DNA of 64,000 nucleotides, taken from the NCBI GenBank assembly GCA_024213275.1, contig JANAVG010000001.1, positions 339,644 to 403,643 of the forward strand. The letters are read 5' to 3'. Each line of letters begins with the position of its first letter. Position 1 is the stretch's first letter. A program made the position numbers and the translations under genes. The notes beneath the pieces were generated by a model. That model made no database searches, was not told where the DNA came from, and saw nothing but the letters and a program-made list of their open reading frames with translations. Shown piece by piece: positions 39,068 through 47,779 of the stretch. The stretch is from Rossellomorea sp. BNER. Its GTDB lineage: Bacteria > Bacillota > Bacilli > Bacillales > Bacillaceae_B.

Positions 39068-40168
39068 TCACACGCCTTTCAACACTTGAGTTAGGGATTC
39101 AATGAAATAGTGATTATCTTCATCTGATCCAATCGTCACACGTAACGTTGTTGGGTATCCCAATAATGTACCTGAACGAACTATGACTCCTCTTTTCATC
39201 AACCCGTTTGTAACTACATCCCCATTTTGTTCACAGTCCACCATGATAAAGTTAGATTGTGATGGGAAATAGGAAAGGCCCATTTTTTGAAAAGACTCCT
39301 CAAGGAACCTTCTCCCATTTGAATTTTTTTCAGAGCATTCTTTGATAAAAGCTTGATCTTCAAGTGCAATCATTGCAGCTCCTTGAGCCAATCGACTTAC
39401 ATTGAAAACATCCTTTACTTTCCTTAGTTGCTCAGTGATTTCTTTATTCATCACGCCAAATCCGATTCTTAGTCCCGCTAAACCATATATTTTACTAAAC
39501 GTTCTAAGGACGATTAGGTTTTCAAACCGCTCTACTAATGGAACAGTATGCAAATAATTATCCGTTGAAACGTACTCTACGTATGCTTCATCAATAATGA
39601 CGAGGATGTGCTCTGGTACTTTCTTAATAAAAGATAGCAGCTCATCCTTTCCAACAATCGTCCCAGTTGGATTGTTAGGATTACAGACGAAAATCATTTT
39701 AGTTTGTTCTGTAATAGCGTCAAGCATATGATCAAGATGATGGATCCCGTTTTCAAGCGGAACAATTACAGGTGTTCCCCCTTCAAGATACACATTCGTT
39801 TGATAGCGAGGGAACGTTACGTCCGCCATAATTGCCTCCTCGCCATCACTTATATAGGCACGTGTTAATAGACGAATGACTTCATCTGATCCATTTCCAA
39901 ACACAAGTTGGTCTCTATCTATTTTTAAAAAGTCACTTACCTTTTTCGTTAGCTCAACAGCCATCCCATCTGGATAAAGATTAAGGTCACTTCCCTCTAA
40001 AGAGATCCATTTCTTTACCTCAGGCGAGCATCCGTATATATTTTCATTTTCGGATAGCTTTCGAATATGTGTGAGTCCATTCTCTATCTTAATTTCTTCT
40101 AAACTTTTTCCTAATACATAAGGAGCAATTGCCTCGACTCTTTTTCTAGTTTTAAACTTCACGACCAA
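39068..40168 (-). CDS. HisC-like aminotransferase, probably aromatic
   Basis: A 366-residue fold-type I PLP aminotransferase of the histidinol-phosphate group. PLP Lys is in LRTFSKIYGLAGLRIGFG (about 221-238), with NPNNPTGT (about 158-165) and IDEAYVEY. Members of this family can also transaminate tyrosine and phenylalanine. Its place between hppD and homogentisate genes suggests it makes 4-hydroxyphenylpyruvate from tyrosine. TTG at 40168 follows GGGGGG at seven bases; GTG at 40162 is an alternative start. Confidence 0.85.
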   Translation of the reverse strand: MVVKFKTRKRVEAIAPYVLGKSLEEIKIENGLTHIRKLSENENIYGCSPEVKKWISLEGSDLNLYPDGMAVELTKKVSDFLKIDRDQLVFGNGSDEVIRLLTRAYISDGEEAIMADVTFPRYQTNVYLEGGTPVIVPLENGIHHLDHMLDAITEQTKMIFVCNPNNPTGTIVGKDELLSFIKKVPEHILVIIDEAYVEYVSTDNYLHTVPLVERFENLIVLRTFSKIYGLAGLRIGFGVMNKEITEQLRKVKDVFNVSRLAQGAAMIALEDQAFIKECSEKNSNGRRFLEESFQKMGLSYFPSQSNFIMVDCEQNGDVVTNGLMKRGVIVRSGTLLGYPTTLRVTIGSDEDNHYFIESLTQVLKGV

Positions 40169-40251
40169 TGATTAACCCCCCGGTTATGTCAAGGTTTAGG
40201 GGCTCCAGGGGAGGGCGATACCTCCACTGGAACCAGCCCCTCTTACAATTT

Positions 40252-41367
40252 CTATAGGTTTCCTCTACGCTCTTGTTCACGCTCTATAGATTCGAAAAGA
40301 GCTTTAAAGTTTCCTTCGCCGAACCCTCTTGCTCCCTTACGCTGAATAACCTCTATAAACAGTGTTGGACGATCCACAATAGGTTTAGTGAATATTTGTA
40401 ATAAATACCCCTCATCATCTCTATCTACTAAAATACTTAATTCTTTAATTTTATCAATTTCTTCGTCAATTTCTCCCACTCGTTCTGATAACATATCGTA
40501 GTAAGTATCTGGAGTACTTAAAAATTCAACACCATTTTCTTTAAGAATACCTACCGTTTTAACAATATCTTCCGTTAAAATCGCAATATGCTGAACACCT
40601 GGGCCATTATAAAAATCTAGATACTCTTCAATTTGCGACTTTCTCTTTCCTTCCGCAGGTTCATTAATCGGGAATTTAATGCGTCCACCATTGTGCATAA
40701 CTTTAGACATGAGCGCAGAATATTCCGTATTAATGTCATCGTTAGTGAAATGTCTCATTTCTTTAAAGCCCATTACTTTCTCATAGTAAGAAACCCATTC
40801 TTCCATTCTTTCTACATTTCCAACGACATGGTCTACTCCGATAATTCCTGCATCTTTATATGGAGTAGTGGAATCAAGTGCCTCAAAGCCTGGCATAAAG
40901 AGCCCTTTATAATCATTCCGTTCAACAAGTGTGTGAATAGTATCTCCGTATGTACCAATGATTGCTTTCTTTACTGTTCCATTTTCATCAGTAATGGTCA
41001 TCGGAGGTGTGATTTCAATTGCCCCGCGTGAAACAGCTTCACTGTAAGCCTTTTCAACATTATCAACAGTAAGGGCGATATCTTTTACACCATCACCATG
41101 TTTTAAAACGAATTGAGCCACTCGGCTGCTATCACTTAATGAACCCGTTACAACTAGACGAACTTTATTTTGTTGAAGTACATACGAAACTGTTTCACGA
41201 TTACCTGTCTCTAATCCAGAGTATGCAACTGGTTTAAAACCAAAAGCGGTGCAGAAATAGTGGCAAGCTTGTTTTGCATTTCCTGTATAGTACTCTAAGT
41301 AATCCACCTCTTTAACCGGAAAGAAATCTTCTACTTTCGAATTTGCTGATACTGTTTTTTCTTCCAT
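40252..41367 (-). CDS. hppD: 4-hydroxyphenylpyruvate dioxygenase
   Basis: From ATG at 41367 (GGAGGG seven bases upstream) the protein has 371 residues in two vicinal-oxygen-chelate halves. Iron ligands fit the His of GVDHVVGNVERMEEW (about 177-191), the His of GPGVQHIAILTEDI (about 255-268) and the Glu of LFIEVIQRKG (about 336-345). RGFGEGNFKALFESIE closes the active site. It converts 4-hydroxyphenylpyruvate to homogentisate. First gene of the tyrosine operon, with its own promoter. Confidence 0.95.
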   Translation of the reverse strand: MEEKTVSANSKVEDFFPVKEVDYLEYYTGNAKQACHYFCTAFGFKPVAYSGLETGNRETVSYVLQQNKVRLVVTGSLSDSSRVAQFVLKHGDGVKDIALTVDNVEKAYSEAVSRGAIEITPPMTITDENGTVKKAIIGTYGDTIHTLVERNDYKGLFMPGFEALDSTTPYKDAGIIGVDHVVGNVERMEEWVSYYEKVMGFKEMRHFTNDDINTEYSALMSKVMHNGGRIKFPINEPAEGKRKSQIEEYLDFYNGPGVQHIAILTEDIVKTVGILKENGVEFLSTPDTYYDMLSERVGEIDEEIDKIKELSILVDRDDEGYLLQIFTKPIVDRPTLFIEVIQRKGARGFGEGNFKALFESIEREQERRGNL

Positions 41368-41403
41368 TTCATATCCCTCCATCAATTTATATTTCTGAAT
41401 ATT

Positions 41404-41432
41404 ATATTAATTATTTATCTTTTTTCTATCAA
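41404..41432 (-). promoter_or_regulatory. hppD promoter
   Basis: On the minus strand -35 TTGATA (41432-41427) and -10 TAATAT (41409-41404) are 17 bp apart, 36 bp before the ATG. Just upstream (41440-41475) two direct CGCTTTAC copies and the inverted repeat GAGAAGCGTTCTC make a likely operator for an unidentified regulator. Confidence 0.75.
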
Positions 41433-41496
41433 GAGCGGGGTGTAAAGCGAGAACGCTTCTCCGCGGTAAAGCGGTCCCATTTTTGTTGGAGTGAAC

Positions 41497-42927
41497 TTAA
41501 ACCTTTACGATCTCTTTCTGTTTCGAAGGGGGCAGGTGAACGGCTTTCCCTTTTAATGCTTCTACTGCTTCTAATAAACTTTCATTTATACTTGGATGTG
41601 GGTAGAAAGGGAAGGTGAAATCTTCATCTCTTCCTCCTATTTCAAGCCCAATAATGGAGCTTGAAATAAGCTCAACAGCTGAGCTTCCCATCATATGAAT
41701 TCCTAGTAATACATCACTCTTCCGATCCATAACGACTTTAACTATTCCTTCTTTCTCGCCGGTTAACTGGGCATATCCATTTCCTCCTAATGGATATACA
41801 CTAGTTGTAATTTCATATCTATCTTTTGCTTCTTCTTCCGTTAATCCAACACTAGCGATAGCCGGAATCGTATGAACAATTGTTGGAAGAAAAAACTCAT
41901 TATATTCTGAACTAAGTCCTGCAATGGCTTCCGCTGCCACTTTTCCCTGCTTAATTGCTTTTGTTGCAAGCATCTTTCCTCCTGTTACATCACCGATAGC
42001 ATAGAAATGTGGTAAGGATGTTTGACATTGTTCATTCACCCTCAAAAATCCTTCCTCATTCTGCGCAAGCTTCAAACGGTCTATTCCTAGACCCTCAATA
42101 TTTGGCACCTGTTTGCCTAACGAAAAATAATGGGATCCCTCAATCGAAATGGACTCTCCTCCCACAGAAGAAAACTGAGCTTTAAGAGTAGGCCCTTCTG
42201 ATTTCAGTTCCATCAATGTGTAATCTTTTAATACTTTCACTTTATTTTTCTTTAAAACTCTCATTAGTTCTTTATTAATCGCCGGATCGAAATCTAGTTC
42301 ACGATTAAGGATTAGGGTAACTTTACTGCCTAATGCTTGAAAGCTCATAGCTACTTCTAATTCTATATAGCTGCTTCCTTCAACCATCAATTCTTCGGGG
42401 ATCTTTTCTAATTCAAATATGGAGGCAGCATCTAAACATCTTGGGTCATTACTAAGAAAATGGGAGGATGGCAATGTTTCACTCCCCGTTGCGATGATGG
42501 CTTTTTTAAAGCGATACACCGAATATTGATGACCATTTTCAATGCCGATTCGATCTTCAGATAGAAACATCGCCGTCCCTTTAATAATCTCCACCTTACT
42601 CGTTTTGCAAAGTGACTCTACCCCTTTTTTTAATCCACTTGTTAATTTATTTTTATACTCTTGTAGTTTTGAAAGATTTACCGAAAGCTCGGTAATTTCC
42701 AGCCCCAAATTCCTATCTTGTTCAATCGTTTTATAGCGCTTAGCGAAATGAGTCATTAACTTGGAAGGAATACAGCCTTTATTTAAACAAACTCCACCCA
42801 GTTCTTCTTTTTCCACTAGTGTGACAGAGAAGCCAAGCTGACTCGCTCGAATGGCGGCATGGTATCCACCAGGACCTCCTCCAATTACGATTAGATCTCT
42901 TTCTTCTGCAATTTCACCCACAACCAT
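41497..42927 (-). CDS. Dihydrolipoyl dehydrogenase (E3) with altered NAD motif
   Basis: A 476-residue FAD disulphide oxidoreductase, E3 of the adjacent 2-oxoacid dehydrogenase. FAD loop LIVIGGGPGGYHAA (about 12-25), redox cysteines GGVCLNKGCIPSK (about 44-56), second FAD motif YAIGDVTGGKMLATKA and the C-terminal His-Glu pair in YPHPSINESLLEA. The NAD loop, normally GGGYIGxE, reads VEGSSYIELE (about 195-204), losing two of three glycines. Reoxidation by NAD may be changed or poor, or the protein may be served by another E3. Start is one base from the E2 gene end. Confidence 0.85.
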   Translation of the reverse strand: MVVGEIAEERDLIVIGGGPGGYHAAIRASQLGFSVTLVEKEELGGVCLNKGCIPSKLMTHFAKRYKTIEQDRNLGLEITELSVNLSKLQEYKNKLTSGLKKGVESLCKTSKVEIIKGTAMFLSEDRIGIENGHQYSVYRFKKAIIATGSETLPSSHFLSNDPRCLDAASIFELEKIPEELMVEGSSYIELEVAMSFQALGSKVTLILNRELDFDPAINKELMRVLKKNKVKVLKDYTLMELKSEGPTLKAQFSSVGGESISIEGSHYFSLGKQVPNIEGLGIDRLKLAQNEEGFLRVNEQCQTSLPHFYAIGDVTGGKMLATKAIKQGKVAAEAIAGLSSEYNEFFLPTIVHTIPAIASVGLTEEEAKDRYEITTSVYPLGGNGYAQLTGEKEGIVKVVMDRKSDVLLGIHMMGSSAVELISSSIIGLEIGGRDEDFTFPFYPHPSINESLLEAVEALKGKAVHLPPSKQKEIVKV

Positions 42928-44097
42928 TTATATCAACTCCACAATCATTAGACTTGGATTTTCAATCAGCTGAGCAAAACGGTTTGTAAAGGCAACGGCC
43001 GTCGCCCCATCTGCGATTCGATGATCAAATGACATGGATATATTCATGATTGAACGAACAACAATTTCATCTTGATCATTGACAACAGGACGCTTTTTCG
43101 TTTTATGAAAAGAAACAAGTGCCACCTCAGGATGATTAATAATAGGGGTTGCTCCGATAGAACCATGCAATGGACCAACATTACTCACAGTAAATGTTCC
43201 ACCACTGACGTCCTTAACAGTAAGTTCATTGTTAATGGCTTTCCTTGAAAGAACCTTCATTTCCCCAGCAATTTCTTTTACGTTTTTCATCTCTACATGT
43301 CGTATAATCGGGACGATAAGTCCTTCTTCTGTATCTGTTGCTAATCCGATATGATGTTCTTTTTCAAGTAATATTTGTTCTTTGTTTTCGTCTAACCGTG
43401 CATTGAAGATCGGGTATTCTTTCAAGGCAAGGGACAGGGCTTTAACTAAAAAGGCAGAAATCGATATGGAAAGATTTCTTTCTTTTATAGTATTTTTAAG
43501 CTGTAGCAATTCAGTCATATCAATTTCTTCAAAATGGGTACAATGTGGAATCACCTTTAAAGACTGACTCATTTTATGGGCAATTTGTTTCCTTCTGCCT
43601 CTAAATGGAACGGCTTCTTGATGGATCTTTTTGTTGGAAATCTGAGGTGTTGTTTCTTGAATGAATTGGGGTGCCTTTTCTTTTGTATTTTGTTGTGACA
43701 TAAATTCATATACATCATGGTCCATTATTCTTCCGGATGGACCAGTCCCTTTAACTTCATCAATAGCAATACCGTTATCCCTTGCTATTTTCCTTGTATA
43801 GGGAGAAGCCAAAACGCGCTGTGAGTGAACGACAATCGATTTTCTAGACTTTGCAGGCATACTTCCGATGGGTTCAATGATTAATACTGTCGTACCAACG
43901 GGAATCGTCTCTCCTTCACGCACAATGATTTCCTTTATCACACCAGAACTTGGTGCGGGGATCTCGGCTGTCATTTTGTCTGTTTGAACTTCCACAAGCG
44001 GCTCATCTGCCTTTACTTCATCACCTTTTTTGACGAAATAATGACTTACATGCGCTTCTGTCATTCCTTCGCCAATATCATGCAGCTTTACCTCCAT
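42928..44097 (-). CDS. 2-oxoacid dehydrogenase acyltransferase (E2)
   Basis: A 389-residue E2 with one N-terminal lipoyl domain (lipoyl Lys in VEVQTDKMTAEIPAPSSG, about 35-52), a linker, a subunit-binding domain (ASPYTRKIARDNGI...GTGPSGRIMDHDV, about 90-125) and the catalytic core ending MSFDHRIADGATAVAF, with His and Asp as in all E2s. It moves the acyl group from lipoyl to CoA. Acyl specificity cannot be read from sequence; position suggests aryl-acetyl or branched-chain acyl groups. Confidence 0.9.
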   Translation of the reverse strand: MEVKLHDIGEGMTEAHVSHYFVKKGDEVKADEPLVEVQTDKMTAEIPAPSSGVIKEIIVREGETIPVGTTVLIIEPIGSMPAKSRKSIVVHSQRVLASPYTRKIARDNGIAIDEVKGTGPSGRIMDHDVYEFMSQQNTKEKAPQFIQETTPQISNKKIHQEAVPFRGRRKQIAHKMSQSLKVIPHCTHFEEIDMTELLQLKNTIKERNLSISISAFLVKALSLALKEYPIFNARLDENKEQILLEKEHHIGLATDTEEGLIVPIIRHVEMKNVKEIAGEMKVLSRKAINNELTVKDVSGGTFTVSNVGPLHGSIGATPIINHPEVALVSFHKTKKRPVVNDQDEIVVRSIMNISMSFDHRIADGATAVAFTNRFAQLIENPSLMIVELI

Positions 44098-44108
44098 GTA
44101 ACCACCTC

Positions 44109-45104
44109 CTAGAACTCCACTACTTTTTCTATTGCTTTTAATACTCGCTCTGACGATGGTAAGTAATAATCCTCAAAACCAAAATATGGAACAGGTGTAT
44201 CAAAGCCTGTTACTCTCTCTGCCGGGGCCTTTTGATACAGAAATGAAGAATCGTTAATGATGGCCAAAATATCATTTCCTACACCACTTGTCTGATGCCC
44301 TTCATGAACAATCACGGTCCTCCCTGTTTTTTGAACAGATTGAGAGATCATATCCTTATCCAGTGGATAGAGCGTTCTTAAGTCAATAACATCGCACTCA
44401 ATCCCTTTTTCGGATGCTAAATTTGCAGCATCCATGGCTACATTCATCATAGCTCCCCAAGCAAAAATAGAAACATGCTCCCCTTCTCTAAGCCGTTTCC
44501 CTTTCCCGATTTCAACCGAATATTTCCCTTCCGGAACTTCTTCCTTAACAGATCGATAACTCCTCATCGGCTCTAAAAATAGGACCGGATCAGGATCTTC
44601 AATTGATGCAATGAGAAGCCCTTTAGCATCATAAGGACTAGATGGACAAACTACCTTCAGACCAGGCATATGGGTGAAAATAGCTTCGGTACTGTCAGAA
44701 TGAATTTCCGGTGCTCTTACTCCTGCACCGTATGGAGCACGGATGACAAGCGGACAAGTAAAATGGCCTAATGTGCGTGATCGTATCCGTGTAGCATGAG
44801 TCATAATTTGCTCATACGCTGGATAAATAAAGCCAAGAAATTGAATCTCAGCCACTGGACGGAAACCATTTACCGCCATGCCAATCGCAGCCCCAATAAA
44901 GCCAGCTTCACTCAAAGGGGTATCAAGTACTCTTTCTTCGCCAAACTCTTCCTGCAAGCCATCAGTTGCTCGAAATACTCCACCGTTTTTACCGATATCT
45001 TCTCCTAATAAAAGGACATCTTCTGATTCTTTCAGCATCGTTCTCATTGCATCTGTAATCGCGCCAACCATTGTTAATGTTTTTGTCTTAACAGCCGTTT
45101 CCAT
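44109..45104 (-). CDS. 2-oxoacid dehydrogenase E1 beta
   Basis: A 331-residue E1 beta chain: LGEDIGKNGGVFRATDGL (about 33-50), DTPLSEAGFIGAAIGMA, RAPYGAGVRAPEIHSDSTEA and IDLRTLYPLDKD with YFGFEDYYLPSSERV near the end. It forms the thiamine enzyme with the alpha chain encoded just upstream, with which it overlaps by one base. AGGTGAAAAC precedes ATG. The general look fits both pyruvate- and branched-chain-type complexes. Confidence 0.9.
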   Translation of the reverse strand: METAVKTKTLTMVGAITDAMRTMLKESEDVLLLGEDIGKNGGVFRATDGLQEEFGEERVLDTPLSEAGFIGAAIGMAVNGFRPVAEIQFLGFIYPAYEQIMTHATRIRSRTLGHFTCPLVIRAPYGAGVRAPEIHSDSTEAIFTHMPGLKVVCPSSPYDAKGLLIASIEDPDPVLFLEPMRSYRSVKEEVPEGKYSVEIGKGKRLREGEHVSIFAWGAMMNVAMDAANLASEKGIECDVIDLRTLYPLDKDMISQSVQKTGRTVIVHEGHQTSGVGNDILAIINDSSFLYQKAPAERVTGFDTPVPYFGFEDYYLPSSERVLKAIEKVVEF

Positions 45105-46171
45105 TAGTTTTCACCTCTCTGCTGTTGTAAAAGAAGATCTCTTTGCTGCTGGATTGTCCATGTAGGTTTTTCAAATACATAATCAAAGATGACTTTTGGA
45201 TCCGCTTCCTCAAAGCTCTCCATTTCTTCAACGGCTTTTTCCACTTCATGAATGGATTCTTTCTTCACAGAATCTGCCCACTCCTCATCAAACCAGCCTT
45301 GCCTTTTCATCAATTTCTCTAGTCTTAAAATGGGGTCACTCTCATTTCGTTTCATATCACTTTCTTGCTGATTCCGATACTTCGTTGGATCATCAGCTGT
45401 GGTATGTGCCCCATATCTCCAAGTCACAGCTTCAATAAGAGTTGGACCTTCTCCATTTCTTGCTCTTTGGACGGCTTTTAGTGTTTCAAAATAAACCGCA
45501 AACACATCATTACCATCGATGCGAACACCTGGGATGTCGTAAGCCAATGCTTTCTGAGCAATCGTTTTCGTTTTCATTTGCTTATGAATAGGTACTGAGA
45601 TAGCATATTGATTGTTTTGATTAAAAAAGATAACCGGAGCTTGAAATACACTTGCTACATTCAACCCTTCGTGGAAATCACCTTCAGATGTTGCACCATC
45701 TCCAAAATAAGCAATGGACACGTTCTTGGTCCCTTTCTTTTTCTCAGCAAAAGCGGCACCAACTGCATGCGGTAATTGTGTGGCAATCGGAATACCAGGA
45801 GGGAAAATTCTCTTTCCGTCTGGCGGAACACAGCCTTCGTTTCGCCCTTTCCAAAACAATAGAATATTTCGTAATGTATGACCAAAAGTCATGGTGGCAC
45901 CGTGATCCCGGTAGGAAGGAAACATCCAATCCGTTTCCTTTAGCGCAAGGGCACTTCCTACCTGTGAGGCCTCTTGTCCTTCGTACGGGGCATAGGTTCC
46001 AATTCTTCCTTGCCGCTGTAAGCTTACCGCTTTACGATCAAAAACCCTTATTCTTGTAAGATGACGATAAAAAGTTTTAGCTAGTTCCTGGGTGATGTCC
46101 ATTGCATAATCTTCAGAAACAAAACCACCTTGTTCATCCATTATTTGAATGATTGGAAATTGACTTTCCAT
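45104..46171 (-). CDS. 2-oxoacid dehydrogenase E1 alpha
   Basis: A 355-residue alpha chain carrying the TPP motif: AYFGDGATSEGDFHEGLNVA (about 147-166) with GDG and later NN (NQNNQYAISVP). RQGRIGTYAPYEGQEASQVG and the phosphorylation-loop-like WRYGAHTTADDPTKYR are closer to pyruvate-type PdhA than to the BkdAA sequence I recall. Substrate phenylpyruvate, pyruvate or branched-chain oxo acids remains open. First of four genes after phenylalanine dehydrogenase, 42 bp from it. Confidence 0.88.
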   Translation of the reverse strand: MESQFPIIQIMDEQGGFVSEDYAMDITQELAKTFYRHLTRIRVFDRKAVSLQRQGRIGTYAPYEGQEASQVGSALALKETDWMFPSYRDHGATMTFGHTLRNILLFWKGRNEGCVPPDGKRIFPPGIPIATQLPHAVGAAFAEKKKGTKNVSIAYFGDGATSEGDFHEGLNVASVFQAPVIFFNQNNQYAISVPIHKQMKTKTIAQKALAYDIPGVRIDGNDVFAVYFETLKAVQRARNGEGPTLIEAVTWRYGAHTTADDPTKYRNQQESDMKRNESDPILRLEKLMKRQGWFDEEWADSVKKESIHEVEKAVEEMESFEEADPKVIFDYVFEKPTWTIQQQRDLLLQQQRGEN

Positions 46172-46213
46172 TTTTTCACCTCTTTTTAAAAGTGTATAGC
46201 AGTTATTGCACTT

Positions 46214-47320
46214 TTACGTTCTAACAGACCACTTCGGGCGTTTCATATGGGAAAAGAAACTATTCCGCCGGGAACGTGAGTGAATGCGATCTTCACAGAA
46301 TTGATCCGCCGCTTCAACTGTTGTCATTTTTAGGTTCTCTGCCTGTGTATAAATCATCTGAAGGGAATCATAAATCGCTCTCGTTTTCTGCAAAACTCGT
46401 TCTCTATTAGGCTCGTAAAGCTCATCTGCCACTTGGATTAGCCCTCCTGCATTAACCAAATAATCTGGGGCGTATAGAATTCCTTTTTCATGCAACTTCT
46501 TTCCATGGTCTAAATTTAGTAACTGGTTATTGGCAGAACCTACTATCGCCTTCACTTTAAATTGCTCAATCGTGTCGTCATTAATAATCCCTCCAATTGC
46601 ACATGGAACAAAAACATCTGCATCAACAGAATATATTTCTTCTCCTGTTACAACTTTGAGGGCTGCCCCCATCCCTTTAGCTTTTGAAACTAGATGATCA
46701 ATTGCTGGCTGATTTATATCTGTGACATAAAGGTCGGCTCCTTTTTCTAACAAACGCTCGGCAACCTTAATCCCCACTTTTCCTAACCCTTGGATGGCAT
46801 ACCTTTTACCATATAGGTCGTTTGATCCCCATAGACGGTGATTCGTTGCTTCTAGTCCGTATAGAACTCCCAAGGCTGTTGGGATCGAAGAATCACCACT
46901 TCCACCATAGACTTCATCTACACCAACAATACAATTCGTTTCTCTGAGAGCATAAACGAAGTCCTCTGGTGTCGTCCCCATATCTGTTCCCGTATAAAAG
47001 CGGCCATTAAGCGACTCAACAAATTGACCGAAGGCACGAAAAAGTTCAGGGTTCTTGTCTTTCACAGGATCGCCGATGATAACTGCTTTTCCACCACCAA
47101 AATCAACGTCTGCAGCCGCACATTTATAGGTCATTCCTTTTGAGAGACGTAGCACATCTTCTAAGGCTTCATCAACAGAACGATAAGGGCGCATTCTGCA
47201 GCCGCCTAATGCAGGGCCAAGTGTTGTATTATGTATGGCAATAATGGCCTTTAAGCCTGTATCTTCATCATTACAAAAAACAACTTGTTCATGATTTTTA
47301 ATTTTTTCAAACATATCCAT
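46214..47320 (-). CDS. pdh: Phenylalanine dehydrogenase
   Basis: A 368-residue Glu/Leu/Phe/Val dehydrogenase. The catalytic region reads [13 protein letters not shown] and [19 protein letters not shown] (about 67-85), then [15 protein letters not shown] and [14 protein letters not shown] loop IQGLGKVG. These details ([18 protein letters not shown]) agree with Thermoactinomyces and Bacillus phenylalanine dehydrogenases and differ from leucine dehydrogenase (TRM, NLGGGK, TAEDVGT). It makes phenylpyruvate and ammonia with NAD. The last 20 residues ([15 protein letters not shown]) are unusual. A perfect cre box lies just upstream. Confidence 0.85.
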   Translation of the reverse strand: MDMFEKIKNHEQVVFCNDEDTGLKAIIAIHNTTLGPALGGCRMRPYRSVDEALEDVLRLSKGMTYKCAAADVDFGGGKAVIIGDPVKDKNPELFRAFGQFVESLNGRFYTGTDMGTTPEDFVYALRETNCIVGVDEVYGGSGDSSIPTALGVLYGLEATNHRLWGSNDLYGKRYAIQGLGKVGIKVAERLLEKGADLYVTDINQPAIDHLVSKAKGMGAALKVVTGEEIYSVDADVFVPCAIGGIINDDTIEQFKVKAIVGSANNQLLNLDHGKKLHEKGILYAPDYLVNAGGLIQVADELYEPNRERVLQKTRAIYDSLQMIYTQAENLKMTTVEAADQFCEDRIHSRSRRNSFFSHMKRPKWSVRT

Positions 47321-47344
47321 CTACTTTCACCTCATTTAACAATT

Positions 47345-47360
47345 TTGAAATCGCTTACAT
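47345..47360 (-). promoter_or_regulatory. Perfect CcpA cre box before pdh
   Basis: ATGTAAGCGATTTCAA (minus strand) matches WTGNAARCGNWWWCAW at all 16 positions, 25 bp before the pdh start. It suggests repression of the phenylalanine/2-oxoacid dehydrogenase genes by CcpA on glucose, by blocking initiation or elongation. Confidence 0.75.
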
Positions 47361-47383
47361 ATTACTGAATAAATAAAAGTAGA

Positions 47384-47779
47384 TTATGAGAGGGAATGAT
47401 CAATCAATCTGCCAATTTTAGATTTTGGGAGCACCACTTGCTTTACTTCTCCAGTTCCAATAATTTCTCTTTGGTTCCTCGCCTCTACCATCGTGATCAC
47501 GACATTCTTTATTATTTTTGTCACCGTCGCGGTCACAGTGACAGTCGATCCTTCACCACTTGGTGCCAGATGTTGAATCGTTACAGCTCCGCCCATCCCT
47601 TCTTCTTCATCCTCAAGATAAGGAAGAATGATTTTCCTTGAAGCCCATTCCATATGATAGACCATTGAAACAGTTGAATAGACAGGATGAACAACCTTAC
47701 CTTCAAATTGAGCGAACATATCTGGGGTCACGGTGAACGTAATCGATGCTTGCAATCCTACTTTCATTCCAGACTTCAA
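47384..47779 (-). CDS. Hotdog-fold thioesterase, FlK-like
   Basis: A 131-residue hotdog protein. KVGLQASITFTVTPDMFAQF at the start, HPVYSTVSMVYHMEWASRKI (about 31-50) and APSGEGSTVTVTATVTKI fit the fluoroacetyl-CoA thioesterase (FlK)/DUF4444 type, which hydrolyses acyl-CoA thioesters. It is the first gene of the phenylalanine cluster, 63 bp before pdh. It could release phenylacetate or another acid from stalled CoA thioesters, similar to the PaaI rescue role. Substrate inferred from context only. Confidence 0.75.
   Translation of the reverse strand: MKSGMKVGLQASITFTVTPDMFAQFEGKVVHPVYSTVSMVYHMEWASRKIILPYLEDEEEGMGGAVTIQHLAPSGEGSTVTVTATVTKIIKNVVITMVEARNQREIIGTGEVKQVVLPKSKIGRLIDHSLS

Noticed and set aside
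41497-46171. Plain branched-chain 2-oxoacid dehydrogenase (bkd) operon
   Set aside because: No ptb, buk or bkdR gene is present, E1 alpha looks pyruvate-like, and the neighbour is phenylalanine dehydrogenase. Not excluded, but not the best reading.
46214-47320. Leucine dehydrogenase (bcd) call
   Set aside because: [13 protein letters not shown] and TGTDMGT agree with phenylalanine dehydrogenases, whereas leucine dehydrogenase has GGTRM, NLGGGK and TAEDVGT.
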